This document shows, piece by piece, positions 36,237 through 44,315 of a DNA stretch of 59,681 bases (position 1 is the stretch's first letter; the number at the start of each line of letters is the position of its first letter). The notes beneath the pieces are model-generated. The model was not told the origin of the DNA and did no database searches. It worked only from the letters and a program-made list of their open reading frames with translations. Origin of the DNA: Amycolatopsis sp. (GTDB taxonomy: Bacteria > Actinomycetota > Actinomycetes > Mycobacteriales > Pseudonocardiaceae); assembly GCF_025464955.1 (NCBI RefSeq), contig NZ_JAODNM010000065.1, forward strand, positions 1 to 59,681. The letters are read 5' to 3'. The translations under genes and the position numbers were made by a program.

Positions 36237-36330
36237 GTGAACGTGGATTTCGGCGGCCTGAACGTGGGACTCGCGCACTTGAGCGTGGGACTCGCGGAGC
36301 GGGTGTGCCGCTGCCGTGAGTCCCACGTTC
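36237..36330. repeat. Repeat family B cluster (AACGTGGGACTCGC)
   Basis: Direct copies TGAACGTGGGACTCGC (36259-36274) and TGAGCGTGGGACTCGC (36280-36295), a degenerate copy at 36237, and an inverted copy GAGTCCCACGTTC (36318-36330). The same unit occurs at 47832-47897. The cluster abuts the truncated macro gene on one side and the end of the GH79 gene on the other. Confidence 0.85.
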
Positions 36331-36337
36331 GTGTGCG

Positions 36338-37684
36338 TTAGTGCGTGACGACCAGGGTGGCGCTGCCGGCGGGGATGGTGACGGTGACGTGCTTGCCGCT
36401 CACGTGCAGCGCCTTCGGCGACGGCGTGAACGTGCCGCTCGCGTTCACGCCGGAACCGGCGATGGTGATCGACGTCGAGTCGATAGCCGGGGCCGTCAAC
36501 GTGTATTGGCCGGCGCCATACGCCGCCGACTTCAGGGTGACGTTGACGGTGACCGCCGACGTGCCCTTGTTGTTGAGCACCACGTTGTTGCCGATGCCCC
36601 ACGAGCTGACGCTGCTCGCGCCGGACACCGTCGCCGCATGCAGCGAGCCCGTGCCGGCCAGCTTCCACAGCAGCTCGCCGTAGTACACGCCCTGCACGCC
36701 CGTCGGGGTCAGGCCGGAGTACGCGATCGGCGAGTATTCCAGCGGGAACTGCGTCGAGGTGCCGCCGTGGAAGTTGACGCCGTCACCGTTGTGCGCGGCG
36801 ATGCCGTACATGAAGTCCAGCGTCCAGAGCGAAGCCGCCTCGACGTTGCTCACCCCGGGCGTTCCGCCGTGGTAGTACGAGTTGGCCTCGCTCATCCGCC
36901 ACTGCGGGATCTGCTGGGCGGTCTTCGTGGCGCCCAGCGCGGTCTGGTCGGCGTCGTAGATGCCCGAGCTGTTCGACGCGAGCATCCCGGCGATCGTGCC
37001 GGTGGTCTGGTCGCCGATGTAACTGTGCATCGTCAGTATGCCGAGGCCGTTGGCCTTCTCCTTGGTGGCAAAAGGAGTCAGCCACGCCCGCTGCCCGTTC
37101 GTGGCGCCGGGACCGTCGAACACGGCCCCGGGCACCTTCGCCCTGATCGCGCCCTCGTAGGACTCGTACGCGGTCTCGTAGGTGGCCTCGGTGTTGTAGA
37201 AGTTCGGCTCGTTGCCGATCTCGAACGCCTCCAGGCTGCTGCCCAGCACCTTCGCCGCGACCTGCGCTTCGTTGGCCGCGTTCGCCGCCGTGTTGGTCTT
37301 CAGGTTGATCCCGTAGATCACCTTCCACCCCGTCGCCTTCACAAAGGCGGCCAGCTTGGTGACGTCCGGAGGCGCGACTTCGGCGGCCGAACCGCCCGCG
37401 CCCGCCGGGTTCCAGTTCACGATGTCTACGAGGTTGCCGCCGATGCGCAGGCTGCTCGGCCCGAGCAACCGGAACAACTTGACCAGGTTGCCGTCGGCAG
37501 GGTCGAACATGCCGGCGCCGACGCGGTCCTTCTCGTAACTGAAGCCGGCGAATCCCTGGCCGACGTGGCCGTTGCTCGCCGAGCTGATCGACACGGTCAC
37601 GTTCGTCGCGGCTTGCGCCGGTACGCCGACCAGGCCCGTGGCAGCCAGCGCCACCAGACCCAGCAAGGCCGAGGAACGGATCAT
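36338..37684 (-). CDS. Secreted GH79-type beta-glucuronidase
   Basis: A 448-residue exported glycosidase with signal peptide (ALLGLVALAATGLVGVPAQA). The TIM barrel carries the acid/base Glu159 in FEIGNEPNFYN and the nucleophile Glu266 in WRMSEANSYYHGG, with LRIGGNLVDIVNW and GLGILTMHSY around them. This pattern fits GH79 (heparanase/beta-glucuronidase group). A C-terminal beta-sandwich (about 345-448) follows. It would release glucuronic acid from plant or proteoglycan polymers outside the cell. It is a single-gene unit ending at repeat family B. Confidence 0.87.
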   Translation of the reverse strand: MIRSSALLGLVALAATGLVGVPAQAATNVTVSISSASNGHVGQGFAGFSYEKDRVGAGMFDPADGNLVKLFRLLGPSSLRIGGNLVDIVNWNPAGAGGSAAEVAPPDVTKLAAFVKATGWKVIYGINLKTNTAANAANEAQVAAKVLGSSLEAFEIGNEPNFYNTEATYETAYESYEGAIRAKVPGAVFDGPGATNGQRAWLTPFATKEKANGLGILTMHSYIGDQTTGTIAGMLASNSSGIYDADQTALGATKTAQQIPQWRMSEANSYYHGGTPGVSNVEAASLWTLDFMYGIAAHNGDGVNFHGGTSTQFPLEYSPIAYSGLTPTGVQGVYYGELLWKLAGTGSLHAATVSGASSVSSWGIGNNVVLNNKGTSAVTVNVTLKSAAYGAGQYTLTAPAIDSTSITIAGSGVNASGTFTPSPKALHVSGKHVTVTIPAGSATLVVTH

Positions 37685-37837
37685 GGGTACACCTCCAGAA
37701 TCCCTGGCGGCGGGAGGGCAACACTACCTCAGCGATGATCAGCGCGGCCGCCGTCGAGCGGGTGACCCGGTATCACCAGCCGCGCATGTCGAGGGCGAGC
37801 TCGGCGTACGCGGTGTGGTCCGCTGAACCACGGCGAC

Positions 37838-38129
37838 CTAATTATTGTCACCATCGCGTTGGAGAGCGATATCGGCCGCCGGAAGGTCGGTCCGTTCCGG
37901 ATGTTCCGGCCGTTGGTGACCGCACTGCTGATCATCCCGTTCTTCTTCAAGGGAACGGATTTATCTGCTGGCGTGGCTGATGATCACCGAAGCGAATATC
38001 TTCCTCAACCTCGCGATGATGCTGGCCCGCTGCGATGTGTTCTATTTCCGCGGCATGGCGGCGGCGAAGGCCGGTGGTGCCCCGGCGCATACCTTCGCGA
38101 AGGTCGAGAAGGAGAAAGTTCGTTCTTGA
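37838..38129 (+). pseudogene. Remnant of a small multi-helix membrane protein
   Basis: One frame gives LIIVTIALESDIGRRKVGPF then RMFRPLVTALLIIPFFFKG. In a shifted frame the sequence continues WLMITEANIFLNLAMMLARC, then DVFYFRGMAAAKAGGAP and a stop at 38127-38129. Together these look like the beginning and end of a roughly 170-residue membrane protein whose middle helices have been deleted with a frameshift near 37960. I can only suggest a DUF1453/CcdC-like family from memory. Confidence 0.6.
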
Positions 38130-38226
38130 CAAGGTGCCGGGGTTAGGCCAACCGGGTCGACATCCTGTCGGATGCGTCGGCGAGGGGTCACAGTAATTGG
38201 CCTGGCTGTGGTGAGTGGGGAGCGCG

Positions 38227-39615
38227 ATGAGCGGACTTGACGCGGTCGAGCACGTCGTCGTGATGATGCTCGAGAACCGGTCCATGGACCACATGCTGGG
38301 CTACCTCTACCAGGACACCGGCAACGTGTCGCCGCGCGGCCACGCGTTCGAAGGGCTTACTGGGCAAGAAAATTGCCAGGGTGTGGACGGGAAGCCGGTG
38401 TCGGTGTTCCCGATTACCACCGAGACGGCCGACGCGTATTTCATGCCGGGCGCGGACCCGGGGGAGGGCTACGCCGCGACCAACAACCAGCTCTACGGCT
38501 CGAAAAAGGCGCCCGCGGCTGGGGCGGTGGCGTCGATGACCGGGTTCGTCACCGACTACGCCGTCGCGATCAAAGCCAACCACACCAAGGGCTGGTACGT
38601 CGTCCCCGGCACCACTCCGGACATGATCATGGGTTGTTACACCCCGCAAACGCTGCCAGTGCTGAGCGCGCTGGCCCGCGGGTTCGCCGTGTGCGACCAC
38701 TGGTTCTGTTCGGTGCCGACGATGACGATGCCCAACCGGGCATTCGCCTGCGCGGGTACCAGCCAGGGCCATCTCGACGACAAGACGAAGTCGTTCACCG
38801 TGCCCAGTATTTTCGACAAGCTCAGCGCACACGGCGTCCCGTGGAAGATCTACGGCGACACGGCGTCTCCGTTGACCCGGCTCGATTTCCCCGACACCTC
38901 CGCCGCGCCGCTGAGCCATATCGGCCGGTTCGCCAACTTCAAAGCCGACGCCGCGGCCGGCATCCTGCCGGCGTACGCGTTCCTCGAGCCCAGCTGGAGC
39001 TCCACCGGCAACAGCCAGCACCCGAACTACAACGTCGCGCTGGGCGAACAACTGCTGCTCGACGTCTACCGGGCGGTGAAGGACGGGCCGAAGTGGGCGG
39101 CGACGCTCCTGATCATTACTTACGACGAGCACGGCGGTTGTTACGACCACGTGCCGCCGCCCTGGGGCGCGGTCGGGCCGGACGACACGGTCGGGGAGTC
39201 CGGGTTCGACTTCGCCCGGTTCGGGCCGCGGGTGCCAACGGTGCTGGTCAGCCCGCTGATCGAGGCCGGCACCGTGTTCCGCGTGCCGGACGGCACGACG
39301 CCGTTGGACCACACCAGCATCCTGGCCACCGTCGAACGCCGCTGGTCGGTCCCCGCGCTGACCCGCCGCGACGCCGTGGCCCCGGACGTCGGCGCCGCGC
39401 TGACCCTGACCACCGCACGAACCGACGACCCGCTGGCCGGGGTCACCGCGCCGACACCTCCGGCGATCCCGGCCGCGATGGCGGCGCAGGTTTCACACCT
39501 TCAGTATGTCCACGCAGCGTTGCTCACCGAGGCCGTCGGCGAGGAGAACCCGCGTCTCCCGGCTGACCTGCACACCAACGCCGACTTCCAGCACTACATC
39601 GCGAGGCTTTCTTAG
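38227..39615 (+). CDS. Phospholipase C / phosphoesterase family enzyme
   Basis: A 462-residue alkaline-phosphatase-like phosphoesterase of the bacterial phospholipase C/AcpA group. It opens with the family motif VVVMMLENRSMDHMLGY (metal-binding Glu-Asn), followed by NHTKGWYVVPG, CDHWFCSVPTMTMPNRAFAC, LLIITYDEHGGCYDHVPPP (Asp-Glu-His) and late DHTSILATVERRW. Unlike mycobacterial PlcA-C it has no Tat or Sec signal, so it may be cytoplasmic or exported without a leader. It would cleave phosphodiester head groups of phospholipids. Confidence 0.9.
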   Translation: MSGLDAVEHVVVMMLENRSMDHMLGYLYQDTGNVSPRGHAFEGLTGQENCQGVDGKPVSVFPITTETADAYFMPGADPGEGYAATNNQLYGSKKAPAAGAVASMTGFVTDYAVAIKANHTKGWYVVPGTTPDMIMGCYTPQTLPVLSALARGFAVCDHWFCSVPTMTMPNRAFACAGTSQGHLDDKTKSFTVPSIFDKLSAHGVPWKIYGDTASPLTRLDFPDTSAAPLSHIGRFANFKADAAAGILPAYAFLEPSWSSTGNSQHPNYNVALGEQLLLDVYRAVKDGPKWAATLLIITYDEHGGCYDHVPPPWGAVGPDDTVGESGFDFARFGPRVPTVLVSPLIEAGTVFRVPDGTTPLDHTSILATVERRWSVPALTRRDAVAPDVGAALTLTTARTDDPLAGVTAPTPPAIPAAMAAQVSHLQYVHAALLTEAVGEENPRLPADLHTNADFQHYIARLS

Positions 39616-39718
39616 CTGCTCACAGCGTCCGGTTGCTCAGAAACCGAGCCTGCTGACCGTTCCATCACCGAGCTCGTCCGGGTGTTTTTGACGGCAGGGG
39701 CCGGCGGTCGGTTAGCTG

Positions 39719-40642
39719 GTGATCATGAGACTCTCTCGCCGCACGCTCATGCTCGGTGGCCCTTCGGCCGTCCTCGTCGGCTGCGCACCGGATCGGACGC
39801 CTGCCGCGGCGCCACCGCCCTCGACGACGACTGTCCCTGCTCGCGTGGTCTCCGCCGAGGCGGCACTGGCCGCGTTGGAGACCAAGTTCGGCGGGCGGCT
39901 GGGGGTGTACGCCGTGGACACCGGCGACGGCACCGCGGTGCGGCATCGCGCGGACGAGCGGTTCCTGATGTGCTCGACACACAAGGCGCTCGCGGTGTCG
40001 GCGATCCTCCGGCTGAGCGCCCGGCAGCCGGGCTTGCTGGACCGCGTGATCCATTACGACCGCTCGAAGTTGCTGTCGTACGCGCCGGTGACCTCCCAGC
40101 ACGTCGCTGACGGGATGACGGTGTCCGAGCTGTGTCAGGCGGCGCTGACCGTGAGCGACAACACCGCGGCGAACCTGCTGGTAGAGCTTCTGGGCGGCCC
40201 GACGGCCATGACGGCGTTCGTTCGAACGCTCGGCGACCCGATCACTCGGATGGACCGGCTCGAACCCGACCTCAACGTGACCGCCCCCGGTGACGAGCGG
40301 GACACCTCGACGCCCGCGGCGATGGCCACTGACCTGCGTGCTCTGGCGCTCGGCAACGGGCTGGACCCGGCCGGCCGTGACCTGCTCGTCGGCTGGATGA
40401 AGGCTTGCGCGACCGGCGGGAAGCTGATCCGGGCCGGGCTCCCGGTGGGTTGGCAGGTGGGCGACAAGACCGGCAGTGGCGCTCAGGGCGAGGTGGACGA
40501 CCTCGCCGTCGTGTGGCCGCCCGGCCGCGCGCCGCTCCTCATCGCCGTCTACACCTCGCCGAACGACCGGGCGTCCACCGCTGGTTCCGCGACCGTGGCC
40601 AGCGCCGCCGCGATCGTCGCCGCCGCCCTCTCGCCTGCCTAA
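39719..40642 (+). CDS. Class A beta-lactamase
   Basis: A 307-residue serine beta-lactamase (305 if the ATG at 39725 is used). Active-site motifs: SxxK in MCSTHKALAV, SDN in LTVSDNTAANLL, Glu166 region RMDRLEPDLN and KTG in VGDKTGSGAQG. All are intact. The leader SRRTLMLGGPSAVLVGC combines a Tat-like twin arginine with a lipobox, so a Tat-exported lipoprotein is likely. The usual Phe of STFK is His (STHK). No LysR-type BlaR neighbour is present. The stop is followed directly by a repeat of family C. Confidence 0.95.
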   Translation: MIMRLSRRTLMLGGPSAVLVGCAPDRTPAAAPPPSTTTVPARVVSAEAALAALETKFGGRLGVYAVDTGDGTAVRHRADERFLMCSTHKALAVSAILRLSARQPGLLDRVIHYDRSKLLSYAPVTSQHVADGMTVSELCQAALTVSDNTAANLLVELLGGPTAMTAFVRTLGDPITRMDRLEPDLNVTAPGDERDTSTPAAMATDLRALALGNGLDPAGRDLLVGWMKACATGGKLIRAGLPVGWQVGDKTGSGAQGEVDDLAVVWPPGRAPLLIAVYTSPNDRASTAGSATVASAAAIVAAALSPA

Positions 40643-40643
40643 C

Positions 40644-40687
40644 GCAACTCGCCGTCGAGTTGCAGGGCACAAAAGTACAAAAGTGCC
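40644..40687. repeat. Repeat family C, second copy
   Basis: GCAACTCGCCGTCGAGTTGC (40644-40663) is identical to the inner palindrome at 20448, and is followed by cacaaaagtacaaaagtgcc, which matches the CACAAAAGTGC block of the first copy. It lies between the convergent beta-lactamase and YjbR-like genes. Confidence 0.85.
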
Positions 40688-40703
40688 TCCCTGGACGGGA
40701 GGG

Positions 40704-41066
40704 TCAGCGGGCGGCGGGGTCGGGCACGGCGGCGACCAGGTCTTCGGGGGCGGTCAGGCGCCAGGCCTCGAAGACCAACTCGGCCAGTTCGTCGGCTTCG
40801 ATGCCGGACAGGTGGACGACGACCCAGCCGAAACCGCCGGACGTGAACTGCTCCTCGAAGATGTCCGGCCGCTCGGCGACGAGTGCCAGCTGCTCTGTGA
40901 TGGTCTGCTTCAGGCCGACGGTCTGCGTGCGCGGCCAGTAGTAACCGAACCGCTTGTTGTGCACGGCGAACGAGGTGAACCGCTCGCTCACCGCGCGTTC
41001 GACGTCGACGAGCGCGTCCACGATCCGGAAGAACTCTTCGCTACCTACGGTCACCGCAGTCCCCAA
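40704..41066 (-). CDS. MmcQ/YjbR family protein
   Basis: A 120-residue protein with the CyaY-like fold typical of MmcQ/YjbR proteins (FVHNKRFGYYWPRTQTVGLK-like first half, and FGWVVVHLSGIEADELAELV). Such proteins are widespread, cytoplasmic and probably bind DNA, but their job is not settled. It forms a single-gene unit. Its start faces the remnant of an S9 peptidase gene on the same strand, so its promoter lies within the 27 bp between them or inside the remnant. Confidence 0.85.
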   Translation of the reverse strand: MGTAVTVGSEEFFRIVDALVDVERAVSERFTSFAVHNKRFGYYWPRTQTVGLKQTITEQLALVAERPDIFEEQFTSGGFGWVVVHLSGIEADELAELVFEAWRLTAPEDLVAAVPDPAAR

Positions 41067-41093
41067 ACGTCGGAACGGACAGTATAAGTGTGT

Positions 41094-41810
41094 CTACTTC
41101 GACAACCATCGGTCGAACCACGCGCGGGTCCGGCGGAGCAGGTCCAGTTGGTGATCGCGCTCCCGGATCGAGTGACCTTCGCGGGGATAGACGACGTACT
41201 CGTGCTCGACGCCGAACCGGCGCGGCGCGCGGTGGAAGAACTCCGCCTGTGCGATCGGGACGTTGGCGTCGCGCTCGCCGTGGACGATCAACACCGGCGT
41301 GCGGATCTTCGACGCGAACGAGATCGGACTGAGCTGGTCGTGCCGGTGCGGGCCGGATCCTTCCCAGCCGGTCCGCATCGGCGACGCCGTCGGCGATCAG
41401 CAGGTCGATCCCGGCGAGAATGTCGGTCCACTCGTCGAGGCCGACGGCGCCTGCCACGCGCACGGCGAACTCATGGCCGTCAGGCCGTGAGGGCTTCCAC
41501 GTCACCGCCGACGGGCCGAATCCGTTGCAGCTGCGAGGTTCCGTTGTCCAAGCGATCCGACAGGAAGTAGATCCACGCCGAGTCGGACGTCCATCGCGGG
41601 GCCGAGCCCGTGGTCAGCTTTCGCGGCCGTGCGGTCCCGTCGACTGTCGCGATCCACAGCTCGTCGGTGGGCAGTTCGGGCGTCTGCCCGACCGTCACGA
41701 TCCCGAAGGTGACCTATCGTCTGTCGGGGGAGATCACCGGGGTTACGGGGATGCGGCCGTCGGTAACCAGCTCCTCGGTCAGCTGCCGTGCGTTATCCCT
41801 CATGCTGGTC
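41094..41810 (-). pseudogene. S9 (prolyl oligopeptidase) peptidase, heavily broken
   Basis: From the upstream end, RQLTEELVTDGRIPVTPVIS then PDRR runs into a TAG at 41714-41716, which sits where family members have Trp (PDGRWV). The same frame resumes VTFGIVTVGQ and LWIATVDGTARPRKLTTGS and stops at 41480. A second frame gives VGLDEWTDILAGIDLLIADG (start of the hydrolase domain). A third gives RTPVLIVHGERDANVPIAQA and YVVYPREGHSIRERDHQLDL with the catalytic Asp and His. The GxSxGG nucleophile region and most of the propeller are deleted. Confidence 0.85.
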
Positions 41811-41813
41811 AGC

Positions 41814-42407
41814 ATGGCCGAAGACGCACGGCAGTACTGGGACACGCAAGCCGCCACGTTCGACGAGGAACCTGACCACGGGCTGCGGAGCCCGGACGTC
41901 CGCGCGGCGTGGGCGGACGTCCTGCTGCCGGCGCTGGCATCGCCGCCCGGGCGCGTGGCCGATCTCGGGTGCGGCACGGGAACCATCGCGCTTCTGCTGG
42001 CAGAGGCCGGTTATGACGTTCAGGGCGTGGACCTCTCCGACGCGATGGTCGCCGCGGCGAACGCCAAGATGGCTGCCGCCGGAGTCGCCGCGGACCTGCG
42101 GCAGGGCGACGCCGCGTTCCCGCCGTTCGAACCCGCGTCATTCGACGTAGTGCTCTCGCGCCACGTGCTGTGGGCGCTCGACGACCCGGAAGCCGTTCTC
42201 GGTCGGTGGATACGGCTGCTGCGACCAGAGGGTCGTCTCGTTCTCATCGAAGGCCACTGGCCCGACGGCAGCGGAATCACCGCCGCCCGGTGCCGAGAAC
42301 TGGTCGGCGTGCACCGCGACCAGGCAACCGTCCGACTTCTCGCCGACCCGCGGTTGTGGGGACACCGGATTTCCGACGAGCGCTACCTGCTCGTCAGCCA
42401 GAGCTGA
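41814..42407 (+). CDS. Class I SAM-dependent methyltransferase
   Basis: A 197-residue methyltransferase: ARQYWDTQAATFDEEPDHGL at the N-terminus, motif I VADLGCGTGTIALLLAEAG (about residue 46), motif II VQGVDLSDAMV, DLRQGDAAFPPF and SFDVVLSRHVLWAL, then LRPEGRLVLIEGHW. It resembles small-molecule methyltransferases of the UbiE/arsenite group but lacks conserved cysteines. The start ATG 41814 lies within the 5' end of the opposite S9 remnant, so the promoter has probably been created from decayed sequence. Confidence 0.88.
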   Translation: MAEDARQYWDTQAATFDEEPDHGLRSPDVRAAWADVLLPALASPPGRVADLGCGTGTIALLLAEAGYDVQGVDLSDAMVAAANAKMAAAGVAADLRQGDAAFPPFEPASFDVVLSRHVLWALDDPEAVLGRWIRLLRPEGRLVLIEGHWPDGSGITAARCRELVGVHRDQATVRLLADPRLWGHRISDERYLLVSQS

Positions 42408-42458
42408 CGTCGAATCTCGATTGGCACCGGGTGGAGGCGCGCTGGAAAGATCTGGGCC

Positions 42459-43298
42459 ATGCCAGCCTTCAGCTCGTATGACGGAACAAAACTCGCGTAC
42501 CACGTGTCGGGGGAGGGCACGCCGGTCGTGTGCTTGCCGGGTGGTCCGATGCAGGACTCCGCGTACCTCGGCGACCTTGGCGGCCTGCCGGAGCGCGTGC
42601 GGTTGATCGTGCTCGACCACCGCGGCACGGGCGAGTCGGCGACGCCGGCGGAGACCAGTTCCTACCAGTGCGACTACCTGGTCGAAGATGTCGAGGCGCT
42701 GCGCGAACATCTCGGCCTGGATCGGCTGAACCTGCTCGGGCACTCCGCTGGGGCGAACATCGCCGTGTCGTATGCGGCTTGCTATCCCCAGCGCATCGAC
42801 AAGCTTTTGTTGGTGACACCGAGTACCGAGGCAGTCGACATCGTTGTGGATATCCACGAACGACGTGGGGTTGGGCGGCTCCGCGAGGGCGAGCCATGGT
42901 TCGCGCCGGCGGTGGAGGCCTTCGAGAGACTCAACTCCGGGCGGGCGATGGACGGTGATGAGGCGGCTATCGCACCGTTCTTCTACGGGCGCTGGGACGC
43001 TGCAGCGCAGGCCCACTACGCGGCCGGCGCGCAGCAGCGCAACGCCGAGGCCGCGGCCATCTTCGGCAGGCAGGGCGCTTTCGACCCGGAAGCCACCTGC
43101 GCTGCCCTGTCCACATTTCGCTGGCCTGTCCTCGTGCTCGGCGGGGAGTACGACATGAACAGCCCGGTGGATGCCGTGGCCGAGTACGCCGAGCTGTTTC
43201 GAAATGCCACGCTCGCCCTCCAACCGGAAGCTGGTCATTTTCCCTGGTTGGACGACCCCGCGGCGTTTACCGAAACCATCGCTTCGTTCCTGGGGTGA
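42459..43298 (+). CDS. Alpha/beta hydrolase (proline iminopeptidase-like)
   Basis: A 279-residue alpha/beta hydrolase. The oxyanion stretch is VCLPGGPMQDSAYL, the DHRGTGES motif is in VLDHRGTGESATPAET, and the nucleophile elbow is LLGHSAGANIAVSYA (Ser at about 100). The acid is in GGEYDMNSPVDA and the His in QPEAGHFPWLDDP. GGP plus DxRGxGxS fits the proline iminopeptidase group. ATG 42459 follows a short 51-bp gap after the methyltransferase gene, so the two may share a transcript. Substrate unknown. Confidence 0.88.
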   Translation: MPAFSSYDGTKLAYHVSGEGTPVVCLPGGPMQDSAYLGDLGGLPERVRLIVLDHRGTGESATPAETSSYQCDYLVEDVEALREHLGLDRLNLLGHSAGANIAVSYAACYPQRIDKLLLVTPSTEAVDIVVDIHERRGVGRLREGEPWFAPAVEAFERLNSGRAMDGDEAAIAPFFYGRWDAAAQAHYAAGAQQRNAEAAAIFGRQGAFDPEATCAALSTFRWPVLVLGGEYDMNSPVDAVAEYAELFRNATLALQPEAGHFPWLDDPAAFTETIASFLG

Positions 43299-43348
43299 CT
43301 GCCGGCACGGGCGACGAAACCTGCGAGTGAAAACTCGTCGTGAGAGTG

Positions 43349-43395
43349 GACTTGCATAAGTTGACTAGAGCTGTCTATAGTCATGCAAGTCAACT
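43349..43395 (+). promoter_or_regulatory. Promoter with interlocked inverted repeats for the hydrolase-MFS-tetR operon
   Basis: TTGCAT (43352-43357) and TATAGT (43376-43381), 18 bp apart, make a plausible sigma-70-type promoter. Two inverted repeats cover it: GACTTGCAT (43349-43357) with ATGCAAGTC (43383-43391), and AGTTGACT (43359-43366) with AGTCAACT (43388-43395). A GAAGGAG ribosome site follows at 43401. The likely binder is the TetR-type repressor encoded at the end of this operon. Confidence 0.65.
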
Positions 43396-43417
43396 CTTAC
43401 GAAGGAGATTCCACCTC

Positions 43418-44242
43418 ATGACCGCCTCCACCTCCACCAGCACCTCCCGGACCATCGACCTGGCCGACGGCCTCTCCGTCACCATCAGCGAGTTCGGTAC
43501 CAACACCGACGGTCAGGCCGTGCTGCTGCTGCACGGCGGCGCCGGGCCCCGCTCGATGTTCGGTCTCGCCGGGGCGCTGTCCCAGCACGTGTACGCCATC
43601 GCCCCGACCCACCCCGGCTTCGACGGCACGCCCCGCCCGGAGTGGGCCGACAGTGTCGCCGACCTGGCCGTGGCGTACCTGGACCTGCTCGACACCCTCG
43701 ACCTCACCGCGGTCATGGTGATCGGCAACTCCCTCGGCGGCTGGATCGCCTCCGAGATGGCCGTGCGCGACACCCGCGGTCGCCTCGGCTGCCTGGTCCT
43801 GCTCAACGCCACCGGCATCAACCCGGACAACGACGCCGACGTCGCCGACATCCGGGTCATCCCGCCGGCCGAAATCGGCAAGCTTTCCTTCGCCAACCCG
43901 GCGTTCCGGCCTGACTTCTCCACCTTCAGCGACGAGCAGCGGGCGGGGATGGCCGCCAACCAGAAGACTCAGGCCATCTACGCGGGTGCGGACTTCGTGT
44001 TCGACCCGAAGCTTCGTCGCCGCCTGAACCGCGTCTCCGTGCCGGTTCTGGTCGCTTGGGGCGAGCAGGACGGCGTCGTCACCGCCGCCTACGGCCGCAC
44101 CTACGCCGACTCGTTCCCGAACGGCCACTACGCGCCGGTCGCCGACGCCGGGCACTTCCCGCAGATCGAGCAGCTCGGCAGCACCCTCGGCGCCATCGGC
44201 AACTTCGTCGACACCGTCGTGAAGCCGGACGAGAACGCCTGA
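43418..44242 (+). CDS. Alpha/beta hydrolase, first gene of an efflux operon
   Basis: A 274-residue alpha/beta hydrolase. Oxyanion region LLLHGGAGPRSMFG, nucleophile elbow VIGNSLGGWIASEMA (Ser at about 108), acid in VAWGEQDGVVT and His in VADAGHFPQIEQ. I chose ATG 43418 because a strong GAAGGAG site lies 11 bases upstream; the longer frame begins inside the promoter repeats. It is followed by an MFS exporter (73 bp) and a TetR repressor (64 bp), a layout typical of inducible detoxification where the hydrolase modifies a compound that the pump removes. Confidence 0.88.
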   Translation: MTASTSTSTSRTIDLADGLSVTISEFGTNTDGQAVLLLHGGAGPRSMFGLAGALSQHVYAIAPTHPGFDGTPRPEWADSVADLAVAYLDLLDTLDLTAVMVIGNSLGGWIASEMAVRDTRGRLGCLVLLNATGINPDNDADVADIRVIPPAEIGKLSFANPAFRPDFSTFSDEQRAGMAANQKTQAIYAGADFVFDPKLRRRLNRVSVPVLVAWGEQDGVVTAAYGRTYADSFPNGHYAPVADAGHFPQIEQLGSTLGAIGNFVDTVVKPDENA

Positions 44243-44315
44243 TCGCCCGCTCGTCGCGCGGCGGGGCAACCAAGCCCTGCCGCGCGGCGGTTCCACGCCA
44301 CCGCGAGGAGGAAAA

